From Amycolatopsis benzoatilytica AK 16/65 (GTDB taxonomy: Bacteria > Actinomycetota > Actinomycetes > Mycobacteriales > Pseudonocardiaceae): DNA of 64,000 nt. The stretch covers positions 8,636,470-8,700,469 of the forward strand of contig NZ_KB912942.1 of the NCBI RefSeq assembly GCF_000383915.1, in the 5' to 3' direction. Each line of letters starts with the position of its first letter. The stretch's first letter is position 1. Position numbers and translations under genes: made by a program. Below are positions 8,782 through 17,742 of this stretch, one piece after another. The notes under the pieces are model-generated. The model saw only the letters and a program-made list of their open reading frames with translations. It did not search any database and was not told the DNA's origin.

Positions 8782-10196
8782 CTGGCACGGCGGTGGTGGT
8801 CGGCAGCGGCCCGAACGGGCTCGCCGCGGCGGCGGTGCTGGCTCGGGCCGGAGTCGACGTGACGGTGCTGGAGGCCGCCGACGAGATCGGCGGCGGCACT
8901 CGCACCTACGAGGCGATCGTCCCCGGACTGCGGCACGACCACTGCTCGGCGACGCATCCGATGGCCGTCGGGTCGCCGGTGCTGACCGAACTCGGTCTCG
9001 ACCGGTACGGCCTGCGCTGGCGGCTGCCCGAGATCGACTGTGTGCACCCGCTCGACGACGGCACCGCCGGCGTCCTGCGCACCTCGGTCGCCGCCACCGC
9101 CGCCGGGCTTGGCCCGGACGAACACCGCTGGGCAAGGCTGTTCGCCGGGCCGGCGCAGCAGTACGACGTGCTGAGCGAGGACATCCTCGGTCCGCTGTTG
9201 CGGGTGCCGAAACACCCGCTGCGGCTGGCCCGGTTCGGCCTGCCGACCCTCGCCCCGGCCACGCTCCTGGCCCGGTACCTCCGCACCGAACAGGCGCGCG
9301 CACTGTGGCTCGGCGTGGCCGCGCACGCCTTCCAGCCGCTGGACCGGCCGTTGTCGTCGGCGATCGGGCTGGGCATCGTCACGGCTGGTCACCGGCACGG
9401 CTGGGCGGTGGCCGAAGGCGGGTCGAGTGCGATCAGCTCCGCCCTCGCCGCGCTGATCGCCGACTACGGCGGGAAAATCGAGACCGGCGTGCGGGTGGAC
9501 TCGGCCACGCAGTTGCCTCGAGCCGACGTGGTGTTGTGGGACGTCGGGCCGCGCACGCTGGCGTCGGCCCTCGGCGACCGGCTGCCGCCGCGAGTCCGGC
9601 GGGCCTGCGCCCGGTTCCGTTACGGCCCCGGTGCGTACAAAGTGGACTTCGCGGTGCAGGAAGGGATCCCCTGGCGCAGCCCGGAAGCTCGCGCGGCCGG
9701 GACTGTCCACGTGGGAGGGTCGGCGGCCGAGGTCGCCGCCGGGGAACGGGACGTGCACGAGGGCCGGCTGCCGGAGCGGCCGTTCGTGCTGGTCGGACAG
9801 CAGTATCTGGCGGATCCGTCGCGGTCGGCCGGGAATGTGCACCCGGTGTGGGCGTACGCGCATGTCCCGCACGGGTACACCGGCGAAGCGACCGAGTTGA
9901 TCGTGGCGCAGATCGAACGGTTCGCGCCGGGTTTCCGCGAGCGGGTGATCGGTTCGGTGTCGACGTCGCCGGGCGAGTTCGCGGCGGGGAACGCGAACTT
10001 CGTCGGCGGGAACATCCTCACCGGCGCGAAGGACATCCGTCAGCTGGTTTTCGGCCCGCGTGCGACGCTGCAGCCTTACGACGTGGGCCTGCCGGGCCAT
10101 TTCGTGTGCTCGGCCGCGACCCCGCCCGGTCCGGGCGCGCACGGCATGTGCGGCAGCAACGCCGCGGAACGGGCGCTGCGGTTCCTGCGGCGGTGA
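8778..10196 (+). CDS. Phytoene desaturase-like FAD-dependent oxidoreductase
   Basis: 472-residue flavoprotein of the phytoene dehydrogenase/retinol saturase type. The N-terminal dinucleotide fold is clear (VVVGSGPNGLAAAAVLARAGV, then the acidic end of beta2 and EIGGGTRTYE), and the C-terminus has the family's second FAD contact (GPGAHGMCGSNAAERAL). It probably reduces or oxidises an isoprenoid or polyene lipid. Translation is coupled to the DUF3556 gene by an ATGA overlap, and the convergent AGPS-like oxidase ends six bases downstream, so these genes probably act on one lipid pathway. Confidence 0.87.
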   Translation: MTGTAVVVGSGPNGLAAAAVLARAGVDVTVLEAADEIGGGTRTYEAIVPGLRHDHCSATHPMAVGSPVLTELGLDRYGLRWRLPEIDCVHPLDDGTAGVLRTSVAATAAGLGPDEHRWARLFAGPAQQYDVLSEDILGPLLRVPKHPLRLARFGLPTLAPATLLARYLRTEQARALWLGVAAHAFQPLDRPLSSAIGLGIVTAGHRHGWAVAEGGSSAISSALAALIADYGGKIETGVRVDSATQLPRADVVLWDVGPRTLASALGDRLPPRVRRACARFRYGPGAYKVDFAVQEGIPWRSPEARAAGTVHVGGSAAEVAAGERDVHEGRLPERPFVLVGQQYLADPSRSAGNVHPVWAYAHVPHGYTGEATELIVAQIERFAPGFRERVIGSVSTSPGEFAAGNANFVGGNILTGAKDIRQLVFGPRATLQPYDVGLPGHFVCSAATPPGPGAHGMCGSNAAERALRFLRR

Positions 10197-10202
10197 CCGG
10201 CG

Positions 10203-11753
10203 CTACCGGATCAGCACCCCCGGGTTCAGCACGCCGGCCGGGTCCAGTGCGTCCTTCGCCGCGGACAGTGCGGCGGCGAACGGGTCGGGCCGCTGCCGGT
10301 CGTACCACGGACGGTGGTCCCGGCCCACTGCGTGGTGATGGGTGATCGTCCCGCCATTCGCCCAGATCGCCTCGGAAACCGCGGCTTTCACCTCGTCCCA
10401 CTGCGCGAGCGTGCTGCCCCAGCGGCCGGTCGCGTAGATCCCGTAGTACGGCGCGGGTCCGTCCGGGTACACGTGGGTGAACCGGCAGGTCACCACCCCC
10501 GCGCCGCAGATTTCGGCGATCGCGGCGGTCGCGGCCGCGGTCACCGCCGCGTGGAAGCCAGGGAACGCGTCCCACGTGCAGGCCGTCTCGAAGGTCTCCA
10601 CCACCATCGACCGCCGGGCGAGCGCGTCGCGCTGGTACGGCATCCGCAAGAACGCCGACCGCCAAGCGGAGCCGGACTCGCCGCGCCGGGCAGTGACCGT
10701 GCCGCCATGATCCGCGGTCAGCTCCACCGCCCGGTCGAGCCAAGCGTCCACCGGATGGTCGGCGGATTCGAACGCGAGCAGCAGCAATCCGTCCGCGGAG
10801 ACGCCAGCGTTGAGGAAGGCTTCCGCGGCGTCGAGCAGCCGGCAGTTCGACGGGTAGAGCCCGGACTGCGCGATCGCCCGGGTCGCGTTCACCGCGTCGG
10901 CGTACTTCGGGAAAGTGACCGAGGCTTTCGCTTGCCAGACCGGCCTTTCCTGCAACCGTATCCACGCTTCGGTGATCACGCCGAGCGTGCCCTCCGAACC
11001 GAGGAACATCCGGTCCGGCGACGGCCCGGCCCCTGAACCGGGCAGTCGGCGCGACTCGCTGACGCCGATCGGGGTGACGACGCGGATCGCTTCGGTCAAG
11101 TCGTCGATGTGCGTGGCGAGGGTGGCGAAGTGGCCGCCGGCGCGAGTGGCCAGCCAGCCGCCCAGGGTGGAATGGGTGAAGGACTGAGGATAGTGCCGCA
11201 GGGTCAGGCCGTGCGGGCGCAGCTGGTCCTCCAGTGCGGGCCCGTAGACCCCGGCTTGGACGCGCGCGGCCCGGCTCGTCCGGTCGATCTCCAGCACTTG
11301 GCCGAGCCGTCCCAGGTCGAGCGAAACCGACGGCCCGGCGAACCGGGGCTCCACGCCGCCGACCACCGAACTGCCGCCGCCGTAGGGAATCACCGGCGTT
11401 CCGGCGGCGGAGCACCAGTCCAGTACGTCGACGACGTCCTGCTCGGACTCCGGCCGCACGACGAGATCGGGGACTGCCTCGACCTGGCCGGACAGGTTCC
11501 GCACGACATCGCGGAACGCCTTGCCGCGCGCGTGCGACAGCCGATCGACCGGGTCTGTCGAACACAGCCGGGCGAGCGCGCCCGGCGGCTCGAGCCTCGG
11601 CCTCGGCACCGGCAGGGACGCCGGGGCGGGCGGGGCGTGGTCGGTGAAGTCATGGTCCGGGAGGAACGCGGCCACCCGAGCCGCGAGCGCCGCTGACTCG
11701 TCCGGGGCGAGTGCGTCCTCCGTGTCGCCCCATCCCCACCAAGACCGGGTCAT
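10203..11753 (-). CDS. FAD-binding oxidase, alkylglycerone-phosphate synthase-like
   Basis: 516-residue member of the FAD_binding_4/oxidase_C superfamily. The PP-loop VIPYGGGSSVVGGVEP binds FAD; near the C-terminus HHHAVGRDHRPWY and AKDALDPAGVLNPGVL are typical of alkyl-DHAP synthase (AGPS) and related D-lactate dehydrogenase-type enzymes. AGPS exchanges the acyl chain of acyl-DHAP for an alkyl chain to make ether lipids; actinobacterial paralogues often have unproven substrates. The ATG at 11753 follows AAGGGAG. Its start lies 51 bp from the broken divergent gene, with a palindromic site between them. Confidence 0.85.
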   Translation of the reverse strand: MTRSWWGWGDTEDALAPDESAALAARVAAFLPDHDFTDHAPPAPASLPVPRPRLEPPGALARLCSTDPVDRLSHARGKAFRDVVRNLSGQVEAVPDLVVRPESEQDVVDVLDWCSAAGTPVIPYGGGSSVVGGVEPRFAGPSVSLDLGRLGQVLEIDRTSRAARVQAGVYGPALEDQLRPHGLTLRHYPQSFTHSTLGGWLATRAGGHFATLATHIDDLTEAIRVVTPIGVSESRRLPGSGAGPSPDRMFLGSEGTLGVITEAWIRLQERPVWQAKASVTFPKYADAVNATRAIAQSGLYPSNCRLLDAAEAFLNAGVSADGLLLLAFESADHPVDAWLDRAVELTADHGGTVTARRGESGSAWRSAFLRMPYQRDALARRSMVVETFETACTWDAFPGFHAAVTAAATAAIAEICGAGVVTCRFTHVYPDGPAPYYGIYATGRWGSTLAQWDEVKAAVSEAIWANGGTITHHHAVGRDHRPWYDRQRPDPFAAALSAAKDALDPAGVLNPGVLIR

Positions 11754-11780
11754 CGACGACTCCCTTCTTGATCTGACTCC

Positions 11781-11802
11781 AAGGTAACTTACTTCAAGGT
11801 AA
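11781..11802. promoter_or_regulatory. Candidate TetR-type operator between divergent genes
   Basis: Half-sites AAGGTAA (11781-11787), TTACTT (11789-11794) and AAGGTAA (11796-11802) combine into the imperfect palindrome TTACTTCAAGGTAA, ending two bases before the ATG at 11804. Position and symmetry suggest a repressor site controlling both the AGPS-like gene and the broken gene; the TetR protein at 12975-13568 is the obvious candidate. Confidence 0.45.
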
Positions 11803-12125
11803 TATGCAGTGTGTGCGGTGCGGAGACGGAATAAGTGGGCTGACCGCCACGCCGCTCGTGGTGAACGGACTGCTGCCCCGCGTCGATCGGCGGATCAAGG
11901 AGTCCGCGAAGCCGTTCGATCGCCCCGGTCTGGTTTGCCCGCACGCGCACTCGCGGCGGTGGGCATGGACCCATTACGGCATCTTCGTGCCGGAGCTGCC
12001 GCAGCCGCACCGCTACCTGAACACGATGACCCTCATCGGCAGTACTGGCACAGTCTGCTTCGACAACGATTACCTCGTCAGTCCGGCGCGCTCCCCGTCA
12101 CGGTGCACGCTGCCGGACCCCAACG

Positions 12126-12174
12126 CCCCAATGCCACATTGGGTGCATCCTGCGCACCCAATGTGGCATTGGGG
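12126..12174. repeat. Perfect 21-bp-arm palindrome inserted in a coding sequence
   Basis: Arms CCCCAATGCCACATTGGGTGC (12126-12146) and its exact complement (12154-12174) flank a 7-nt loop. The arm itself contains a smaller palindrome (CCCAATG...CATTGGG). It lies at the point where the broken gene loses its reading frame, so it looks like an inserted mobile palindrome rather than a native feature. Confidence 0.85.
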
Positions 12175-12434
12175 TACTACCGTCCGGCGGGGCTCACGTT
12201 CAGCATCATCCCGGCCAGCCTCACTGCCGCGCTTACGATTCCGCCGCCGAATGCAGCTTTTATCCGGACGGCGGCCGGCTGGGATGTGGCGCTGACCTCG
12301 TCATCGAGGCTGCGCACCCGGCCTACCAGATGCACGCGCGTTACGACGCGTTCACGGCGGACCTGCTCGTCACCGCGACCCCTCAGGTTTCCTGGTTCGT
12401 GCGCAACCCGGCCTACGACCGCTTGAGTCTGCTC

Positions 12435-12475
12435 GCCACCGCCACCGCCACCGCCACCGCCACCGCCACCGCCAC
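12435..12475. repeat. GCCACC hexanucleotide array (about 6.8 copies)
   Basis: Six perfect tandem GCCACC units plus a partial seventh, coding alternating Ala-Thr in one frame. It sits at the second frame change of the broken gene. Such arrays expand and contract by slippage; because the unit is six bases, length changes alone keep frame, so a separate indel must account for the frame change. Confidence 0.9.
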
Positions 12476-12974
12476 GAGTCCGGCGAGACGGAGATCGGCG
12501 GGTTGTGCACGGTCGAGTACGCACGATGCCTTTCCCCGCAATCGCTTCGCCGCACGCCGTTGCCTCCATCGTGCAAGCTGCCGGTCGACTTCTTCACCTA
12601 CCAGATCATGAACCTGGACGATCGGACGCAACTGTTGCTCACCGATGTCCGGGCGCCTGGCGCGACCGCGTGCCGGCTCGCGTACCTGCGCACCTTGGAC
12701 GGCGACGCGGTCGTGTTCCAGGATGTGCGGTTGGAGGTGGTCCGTCGCGCCGAGCCGGAGGTCGATCCGCGGGGGCGGGAGATGCGGGTGCCGGACAGGT
12801 TCCGCTGGATCGTCCGCGACGGCGCGGAAGAGATCGTCTCGCTGGAGACGACCTTGGACAGTCCGCGTCGCTACGGTCACGGCCGCGGCTATGTCGGCGC
12901 GTACACCTACTCCGAGAAGTTCCGGCAGCGTCCAGTGTCTGGCACCGGCTATTTCGAGCGGGCCGACTGCGAGG

Positions 12975-13568
12975 TCAAGCGCGCAGCGAAGTGAGGATCC
13001 GCGCACAGCGCCGGGTGGTGGCTTCGGCGGTTTCGCCGGGATGCTCCAGCCACCATCCGACGGTGGCGTTGACAGTGCCGTACCAGATCCGGGCGAGCAA
13101 CGAAGCGTCCAGCGGATCTCCGGAACCCGCTGCGGACAAGGCCTCCTTCGTGCCTTCCGCGCCGAGCAGAGACAGCTTCCGCCGGTACGCCCGAGCCGCC
13201 TCGGCGACCGCCGAGCCCGGCGGAAGGGTCGGGTCCCACAACACCGCCCAGTCCAGCCGCCGCGGTTCGAGGGTGTGGAAGATCGCGTCCAGGGTGTCCA
13301 ACGCGCGCGCCAGGCCGGTGCCGGTTTGTGCGGCCGTGACGGCGTCCACGAGCGGTGCCGCGCCGCGGTGCAGGCAGGCGAGATACAGCCCGTCCTTGGA
13401 TTCGAAATAGCCGTACACCAACGGTTTGGAAATTTCCGCCCGGCGTGCGATCGAGGCAACCGACGCGTGTGCGTAACCTTGGGTGCCGAACTCCGCCACC
13501 GCCGCGTCGAGGATCAACCGCTCCCGCTCAGGACGCGGCATCCCTTTGCTGCCTACCGAATTCGCCAC
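12975..13568 (-). CDS. TetR/AcrR-family transcriptional repressor
   Basis: 197-residue repressor. The N-terminal HTH is clear: RERLILDAAVAEFGTQGY, ASVASIARRAEISKPLVYGYFESKDGLY. The C-terminal two-thirds is helical and would hold the ligand pocket. GTG at 13568 gives VANSVGSKGMPRPERER, a common N-terminus in this subgroup; an internal ATG at 13541 is the alternative. It is divergent from the alpha/beta hydrolase gene and convergent with the broken DUF6670-like gene. The palindrome at 11781-11802 is a plausible target. The ligand is unknown, perhaps an acyl-CoA given the neighbouring lipid genes. Confidence 0.85.
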   Translation of the reverse strand: MANSVGSKGMPRPERERLILDAAVAEFGTQGYAHASVASIARRAEISKPLVYGYFESKDGLYLACLHRGAAPLVDAVTAAQTGTGLARALDTLDAIFHTLEPRRLDWAVLWDPTLPPGSAVAEAARAYRRKLSLLGAEGTKEALSAAGSGDPLDASLLARIWYGTVNATVGWWLEHPGETAEATTRRCARILTSLRA

Positions 13569-13688
13569 CGGGACAGCATAGCTGACCGGGGCCCGGTCCT
13601 TCTTGGCGTCCACAATGGACTCCTGGCGCGGATCGCGCCGCCCGGCGTAGGCTGCCCGCACAGTGTTCGCTGGATCCGGGGAGGATTC

Positions 13689-14549
13689 ATGACCACCACC
13701 CATCACTTGGCGACCGACGGCGCGGACATCGTCTACGACGTGCGGAACCACCCGCTTTCCGACGGGCTCAGGCCGCTCCTGATGATCGGCCAGCCGATGG
13801 ACGCCAGCGGGTTCGAGACGCTGGCCGCGCTGTTCCCGGAGCGCACCGTCGTCACCTACGACCCGCGCGGTCTCGGCCGCAGCACCCGCAGCGACGGCCG
13901 GACCGACAACCGCCCGGAAACCCAGGCCGCCGACGTGCACGCGGTGATCGAAGCCCTCGGCACCGGCCCGGTGGACCTGTTCGCGAGCAGCGGCGGAGCG
14001 GTCACCGCGCTCGCGCTGGTCACGGCCTGGCTGGGAGATGTGGCTACGCTGGTCGCGCACGAACCACCGATCACGTCCGTGCTGCCCGACGCCGAGGCCG
14101 CCGCGCGGGCCAGCGACTGGATGGCCGAGCTCTACCAGGCCAAAGGCTGGGGCTACGGCATGGCTGGCTTCCTCGTGATGACGTCCTGGCCGGGCGAGTT
14201 CACCGACGAGTTCTTCCAGCAGCCGCCGGTGGACCCGGCGCGGTTCGGAATGCCCGCCGACGACGACGGCAAGCGCGACGACCCGCTGCTGTCCGACCGG
14301 TCTCGCCCTATCGTCGACTACCTCCCCGACATCGAGGCGCTGAAGGCGGCTCCGACGCGAGTGGTGATCGCGGTCGGGGAGGAAACCGGTAACACCTACA
14401 CCGCACGGACCGGTCGCGCGCTGGCCGCGGCGCTGGGCCAGGACGCGACCGTATTCCCGAGCCATCACGGCGGTTTTCTCGGCGGTGAGCATGGCTACGC
14501 GGGGAAGCCGGAGGAGTTCGCGGCTCGGCTGCGCGAGGTGCTCGCCTGA
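13689..14549 (+). CDS. Alpha/beta hydrolase
   Basis: 286-residue cytoplasmic hydrolase. ATG at 13689 follows GGGGAGG. The fold is recognisable from TVVTYDPRGLGRSTRS, the nucleophile elbow DLFASSGGAVTAL (Ser in a S-S-G-G variant of G-x-S-x-G) and a C-terminal catalytic His candidate in PSHHGGFLGGEHG. An internal lid region (residues about 140-210) includes the acidic stretch PADDDGKRDDP. No substrate can be assigned. Transcribed alone; a palindromic repeat follows within 40 bp. Confidence 0.85.
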   Translation: MTTTHHLATDGADIVYDVRNHPLSDGLRPLLMIGQPMDASGFETLAALFPERTVVTYDPRGLGRSTRSDGRTDNRPETQAADVHAVIEALGTGPVDLFASSGGAVTALALVTAWLGDVATLVAHEPPITSVLPDAEAAARASDWMAELYQAKGWGYGMAGFLVMTSWPGEFTDEFFQQPPVDPARFGMPADDDGKRDDPLLSDRSRPIVDYLPDIEALKAAPTRVVIAVGEETGNTYTARTGRALAAALGQDATVFPSHHGGFLGGEHGYAGKPEEFAARLREVLA

Positions 14550-14585
14550 CCTACGCGCGCGGTCGGTCTGCGGGAGCTTGAGTCT

Positions 14586-14727
14586 CCGTGAAGGGCCTCG
14601 CGCGGTGCTTGAGTGTTCGTGAGGGTCTCGTGTGGGACTTGGGTGTCCGTGAGGGTCTCGTGTGGGACTTGGGTGTCTGTGAAGGGCTCCTTGAGGGAGT
14701 TGGATTCCCTCCAGGAGCCCCTCACGG
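14586..14727. repeat. GTGAAGGG palindrome with 30-bp tandem expansion
   Basis: Starts with CCGTGAAGGGCCTCG, then GAGGGTCTCGTGTGGGACTT occurs at 14621 and again at 14651 (period 30 bp), and ends with a full hairpin at about 14678-14727 (TGTGAAGGGCTCCTTGAGGG...CCCTCCAGGAGCCCCTCACGG). It fills the space between two convergent genes, so it probably terminates transcription from both sides. No open frame of substance is present here. Confidence 0.8.
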
Positions 14728-14749
14728 CCTGCTGGCCGTCGATGAGTGG

Positions 14750-16105
14750 TCAGACCAGCTTCTGCGCCTCCAGCAGTGTGTCGCGCAGGATCTGCTCGAT
14801 CTCGTCGAACTCGGCCTGCCCGGCGATCAGCGGCGGCGCGAACTGGACCACCACGTCGCCGCGGTCGTCCGGACGGCAGTACAGGCCGCGCTCGAACAGC
14901 GCGCCCGGCAGGAAGCCGCGCACCAGACGTTCCCGCTCCTCGGCGTTGAACGTCTCCCGGGAAGCCTTGTCCTTGACCAGTTCGACCGCCCAGAAGTATC
15001 CGTCGCCGCGGATGTCGCCGACGATCGGCAAGTCCAGCAGCTTGCTCAGGGTCTCCCTGAACGCGTCCTGGTGGTCCAGCACGCGCTGGTTGAGCCCCTC
15101 CCGTTCCATCAGGTCGAGGTTCGCCAGCGCGACCGCGGCGGAAACCGGGTGCCCGCCGAAGGTGTAGCCGTGCGCGAAGCCGACTCCTCCGCCGAGGAAC
15201 GGCTCCATCACCCGGTCCGACGCGATCAGCGCGGCGATCGGGCTGTAACCGGAGCTGAGGCCCTTGGCACAGGTCAGCAGGTCCGGCTGGAGGCCGAACT
15301 TCTCGCTGGCGAAGGTGGTGCCGTGCCTGCCGAACGCGCAGATCACCTCGTCGGCGACCAGCAGCACGTCATGCCGGTCGCAGATCTCCCGCACCCGCTG
15401 GAAATACCCGGGCGGCGGAGTGAAGCAGCCGCCGGAGTTCTGCACCGGTTCGAGCACCACCGCGGCGACCGTGTCCGCGCCCTCGAACAGGATCGCTTCC
15501 TCGATCCGGTCCGCCGCCCAGCGGCCGAACGCTTCGAGATCGTCGGCGAACTCGGGATGCCGGTACAGGTTCGTGTTCGGCACCCGGAAACCGCCCGGCG
15601 CGAGCGGTTCGAAGTCCTTCTTCATCGCCGGCAGGCCGGTGATGGCCAGCGCGCCGTGCGGGGTGCCGTGGTAAGCCACCGCGCGGCTGATCACCTTGTG
15701 CTTGGCGGGTTTTCCGACCAGCTTGAAGTACTGCTTCGCGACCTTCCACGCCGATTCGACGGCTTCGCCGCCGCCGGTGGTGAAAAAGACCCGGTTGAGG
15801 TCGCCCGGCGCGAGGTGGGCGAGCCGCTCGGCCAGTTCCGCCGCCGGTTTGGTGGCGTAGCCCCAGATCGGGAAGTACGCGAGTTCGCTCGCCTGCTTCG
15901 CCGCGACTTCGACGAGCTCCTGGCGGCCGTGTCCGGCCTGCACCACGAACAGCCCGGCAAGACCGTCGAGGATGCGGCGGCCGCGGTCGTCCCACACGTG
16001 CACGCCCTCGCCGCGGGTGATCACCGGGACCGGGTTCTCCTGGTAGTTGCCCATCCGGGAGAAGTGCATCCACAGATGCCGGGCTGCTGCCGACTGCGTG
16101 TCCAT
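14750..16105 (-). CDS. Class III aminotransferase (omega-amino acid:pyruvate type)
   Basis: 451-residue PLP enzyme moving an amino group from an omega- or beta-amino acid (or polyamine) to pyruvate or a 2-oxo acid. Visible: TTGGGEAVESAWKVAKQYF (phosphate binding), YHGTPHGALAITG, VVLEPVQNSGG, LLVADEVICAFGR with the PLP-contacting Asp, and the Schiff-base lysine K281 in LLTCAKGLSSGYSP. It is 12 bp downstream of mmsA on the same strand, so transamination would make a semialdehyde that MmsA then oxidises to an acyl-CoA, for example beta-alanine to malonate semialdehyde to acetyl-CoA. That pairing is an inference. Confidence 0.9.
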   Translation of the reverse strand: MDTQSAAARHLWMHFSRMGNYQENPVPVITRGEGVHVWDDRGRRILDGLAGLFVVQAGHGRQELVEVAAKQASELAYFPIWGYATKPAAELAERLAHLAPGDLNRVFFTTGGGEAVESAWKVAKQYFKLVGKPAKHKVISRAVAYHGTPHGALAITGLPAMKKDFEPLAPGGFRVPNTNLYRHPEFADDLEAFGRWAADRIEEAILFEGADTVAAVVLEPVQNSGGCFTPPPGYFQRVREICDRHDVLLVADEVICAFGRHGTTFASEKFGLQPDLLTCAKGLSSGYSPIAALIASDRVMEPFLGGGVGFAHGYTFGGHPVSAAVALANLDLMEREGLNQRVLDHQDAFRETLSKLLDLPIVGDIRGDGYFWAVELVKDKASRETFNAEERERLVRGFLPGALFERGLYCRPDDRGDVVVQFAPPLIAGQAEFDEIEQILRDTLLEAQKLV

Positions 16106-16117
16106 CGCTGATCCCTC

Positions 16118-17620
16118 TCAGTCGTTCCGCGGGAAACCGAGGTCGAGCCCGCCCTGGCCCGGTCCGGGCCAGCGGGTGGTGACGACCTTGGCGCGGGTGA
16201 AGAAGTGCACGCCCTCGCCGCCGTGCGCGTGGGTGTCGCCGAACAGCGAGTTCTTTCGGCCGCCGAACGAGTGGTGGGCCACCGGGACCGGTACCGGCAC
16301 GTTTACGCCGACCATGCCCGCCTCGACTTCGGCGGAGAACCGGCGGGCCGCGCCGCCGTCGTTGGTGAAGATCGCCGCGCCGTTGCCGTACGGACCGGCG
16401 TTGATCAGCTCGATCGCCTCGGCGACGGTTTCCACCCGCACCACCGAAAGCACCGGGCCGAAGATCTCGTCGGTGTAGATCGACATGTCCGGGCGGACGT
16501 GGTCGAACACTGTGGGGCCGACGAAGAAGCCGTCGCCGTCCGCGTCGAACTCGCCTTCGCGCCCGTCGAGAACCAGCGTGGCGCCGGCCTCCGCGCCAGC
16601 CGCGATGTAGCCGGACACACGGTCCTTCGCGGCGGCGGTGACCAGCGGTCCCATGTCGCAGGCGCGGGTGCCGTCGCCGGTCACGAGCGTCTTCGCGCGA
16701 TCGGCGATCCGGGGGACCAGCGCGTCGGCGACGTCGCCGACCGCGACCACTACGGAGACCGCCATGCAGCGTTCGCCCGCGGAACCGAAACCCGCGCTGA
16801 CGGCCTGGTCGGCGACCAGGTCGAGGTCTGCGTCGGGCAACACCACCAGGTGGTTCTTCGCGCCGCCGAGGGCCTGCACGCGCTTGCCGTGCGCGGTGCC
16901 GGTTTCGTAGACGTACTGCGCGATCGGGGTCGAGCCGACGAACGAAACCGCCTCGATGTCCGGGCTGTGCAGCAGTGCGTCGACCGCGGTCTTGTTGCCG
17001 TGCAAGACGTTGAACACGCCTTCCGGCAGACCGGCTTCGCGCCACAGTTCGGCCAGCCAGTTCGCCGCGGTCGGCACTTTCTCCGACGGCTTCAGCACCA
17101 CCGTGTTCCCCGCCGCGATGGCGAGCGGGAAGAACCACATCGGGACCATGGCGGGAAAGTTGAACGGCGAGATGATCGCGACTGGGCCGAGCGGTTCGCG
17201 CAGCGAGGTGACGTCGACGTCGGTCGAGGCGTTCGCCGTCGCCGCGCCCTTGAGCAGTTGCGGGATGCCGCAGGCGAATTCGACGACCTCCAGGCCGCGC
17301 GCGACCTCGGCGGCGGCGTCGGAGAGCACCTTGCCGTGCTCGGAGGTGATGATCTCCGCCAGTTCGGGCGTCCGTGCGTCGAGCAGTTCGCGGAACCGGA
17401 ACAGCACGCGGCTCCGCTTCGCCAGCGACGTCCTGCGCCACGTGCGGAACGCGGCCTTCGCAGCGGCGATCGCGGCGTTGGCGTCCGCGGCCGAGCCGAG
17501 CGGCACGCGCGCGGTGACCTTGCCGGTCGCCGGGTTCGTGACGTCGGCGTAGCCGTCCGGGGCGCCTGCGGCCTCGCTGCCACCGATCCACTGGGACAGC
17601 GTCGGCACGGAATCGCTCAT
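16118..17620 (-). CDS. mmsA: CoA-acylating methylmalonate-semialdehyde dehydrogenase
   Basis: 500-residue NAD-dependent aldehyde dehydrogenase converting methylmalonate or malonate semialdehyde with CoA into propionyl- or acetyl-CoA plus CO2. The subfamily signature is SAGERCMAVSVVVAVG with catalytic C285; FNFPAMVPMWFFPLAIAAGN and SFVGSTPIAQYVYE are also typical. First gene of a two-gene operon with the class III aminotransferase, divergent from a PucR regulator whose GTG start is 122 bp away. The intergenic region contains TTGACA and TTTACA hexamers on opposite strands that could be overlapping -35 elements. Confidence 0.92.
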   Translation of the reverse strand: MSDSVPTLSQWIGGSEAAGAPDGYADVTNPATGKVTARVPLGSAADANAAIAAAKAAFRTWRRTSLAKRSRVLFRFRELLDARTPELAEIITSEHGKVLSDAAAEVARGLEVVEFACGIPQLLKGAATANASTDVDVTSLREPLGPVAIISPFNFPAMVPMWFFPLAIAAGNTVVLKPSEKVPTAANWLAELWREAGLPEGVFNVLHGNKTAVDALLHSPDIEAVSFVGSTPIAQYVYETGTAHGKRVQALGGAKNHLVVLPDADLDLVADQAVSAGFGSAGERCMAVSVVVAVGDVADALVPRIADRAKTLVTGDGTRACDMGPLVTAAAKDRVSGYIAAGAEAGATLVLDGREGEFDADGDGFFVGPTVFDHVRPDMSIYTDEIFGPVLSVVRVETVAEAIELINAGPYGNGAAIFTNDGGAARRFSAEVEAGMVGVNVPVPVPVAHHSFGGRKNSLFGDTHAHGGEGVHFFTRAKVVTTRWPGPGQGGLDLGFPRND

Positions 17621-17742
17621 CGGGCTCCCTCTCTGCCTGGGTTTGCCTCCTGAGGGTGCCTTCCCGCGCGGTCGCGGGTAACCGACGGAACGGCGAGTCT
17701 GCTGTCAATAGCTTTACAGTTCGTCGGGTTATCCTCGACGCT

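Larger units (their letters stand above)
11804..12994 (+). pseudogene. Broken gene (DUF6670-like), with at least two frame changes
   Basis: Three consecutive segments in different frames read as one protein: frame A from 11804 (ending about NTMTLIGSTGTVCFDNDYLV), frame B from about 12200 (AECSFYPDGGRLGCGADLVIE through PAYDRLSLL) and frame A again from about 12480 (EIGGLCTVEYARC through YFERADCEVKRAAK). A 49-bp palindrome at 12126 interrupts the first junction and a GCCACC array at 12435 the second. The combined product, near 390 residues, recalls the DUF6670 family from memory; its function is unknown. Its 3' end overlaps the TetR gene by 20 bp. Sequencing error could explain one frame change but not the inserted repeats. 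Confidence 0.75.

Noticed and set aside
12177..12569. Gly-rich minus-strand frame across the hexanucleotide array
   Set aside because: The Gly run is produced by the GCCACC array read in reverse; no supporting start site.
14611..14690. 30-bp direct repeats considered as a CRISPR array
   Set aside because: Units are directly adjacent with no spacers and derive from a palindrome arm that recurs singly elsewhere; no cas genes.
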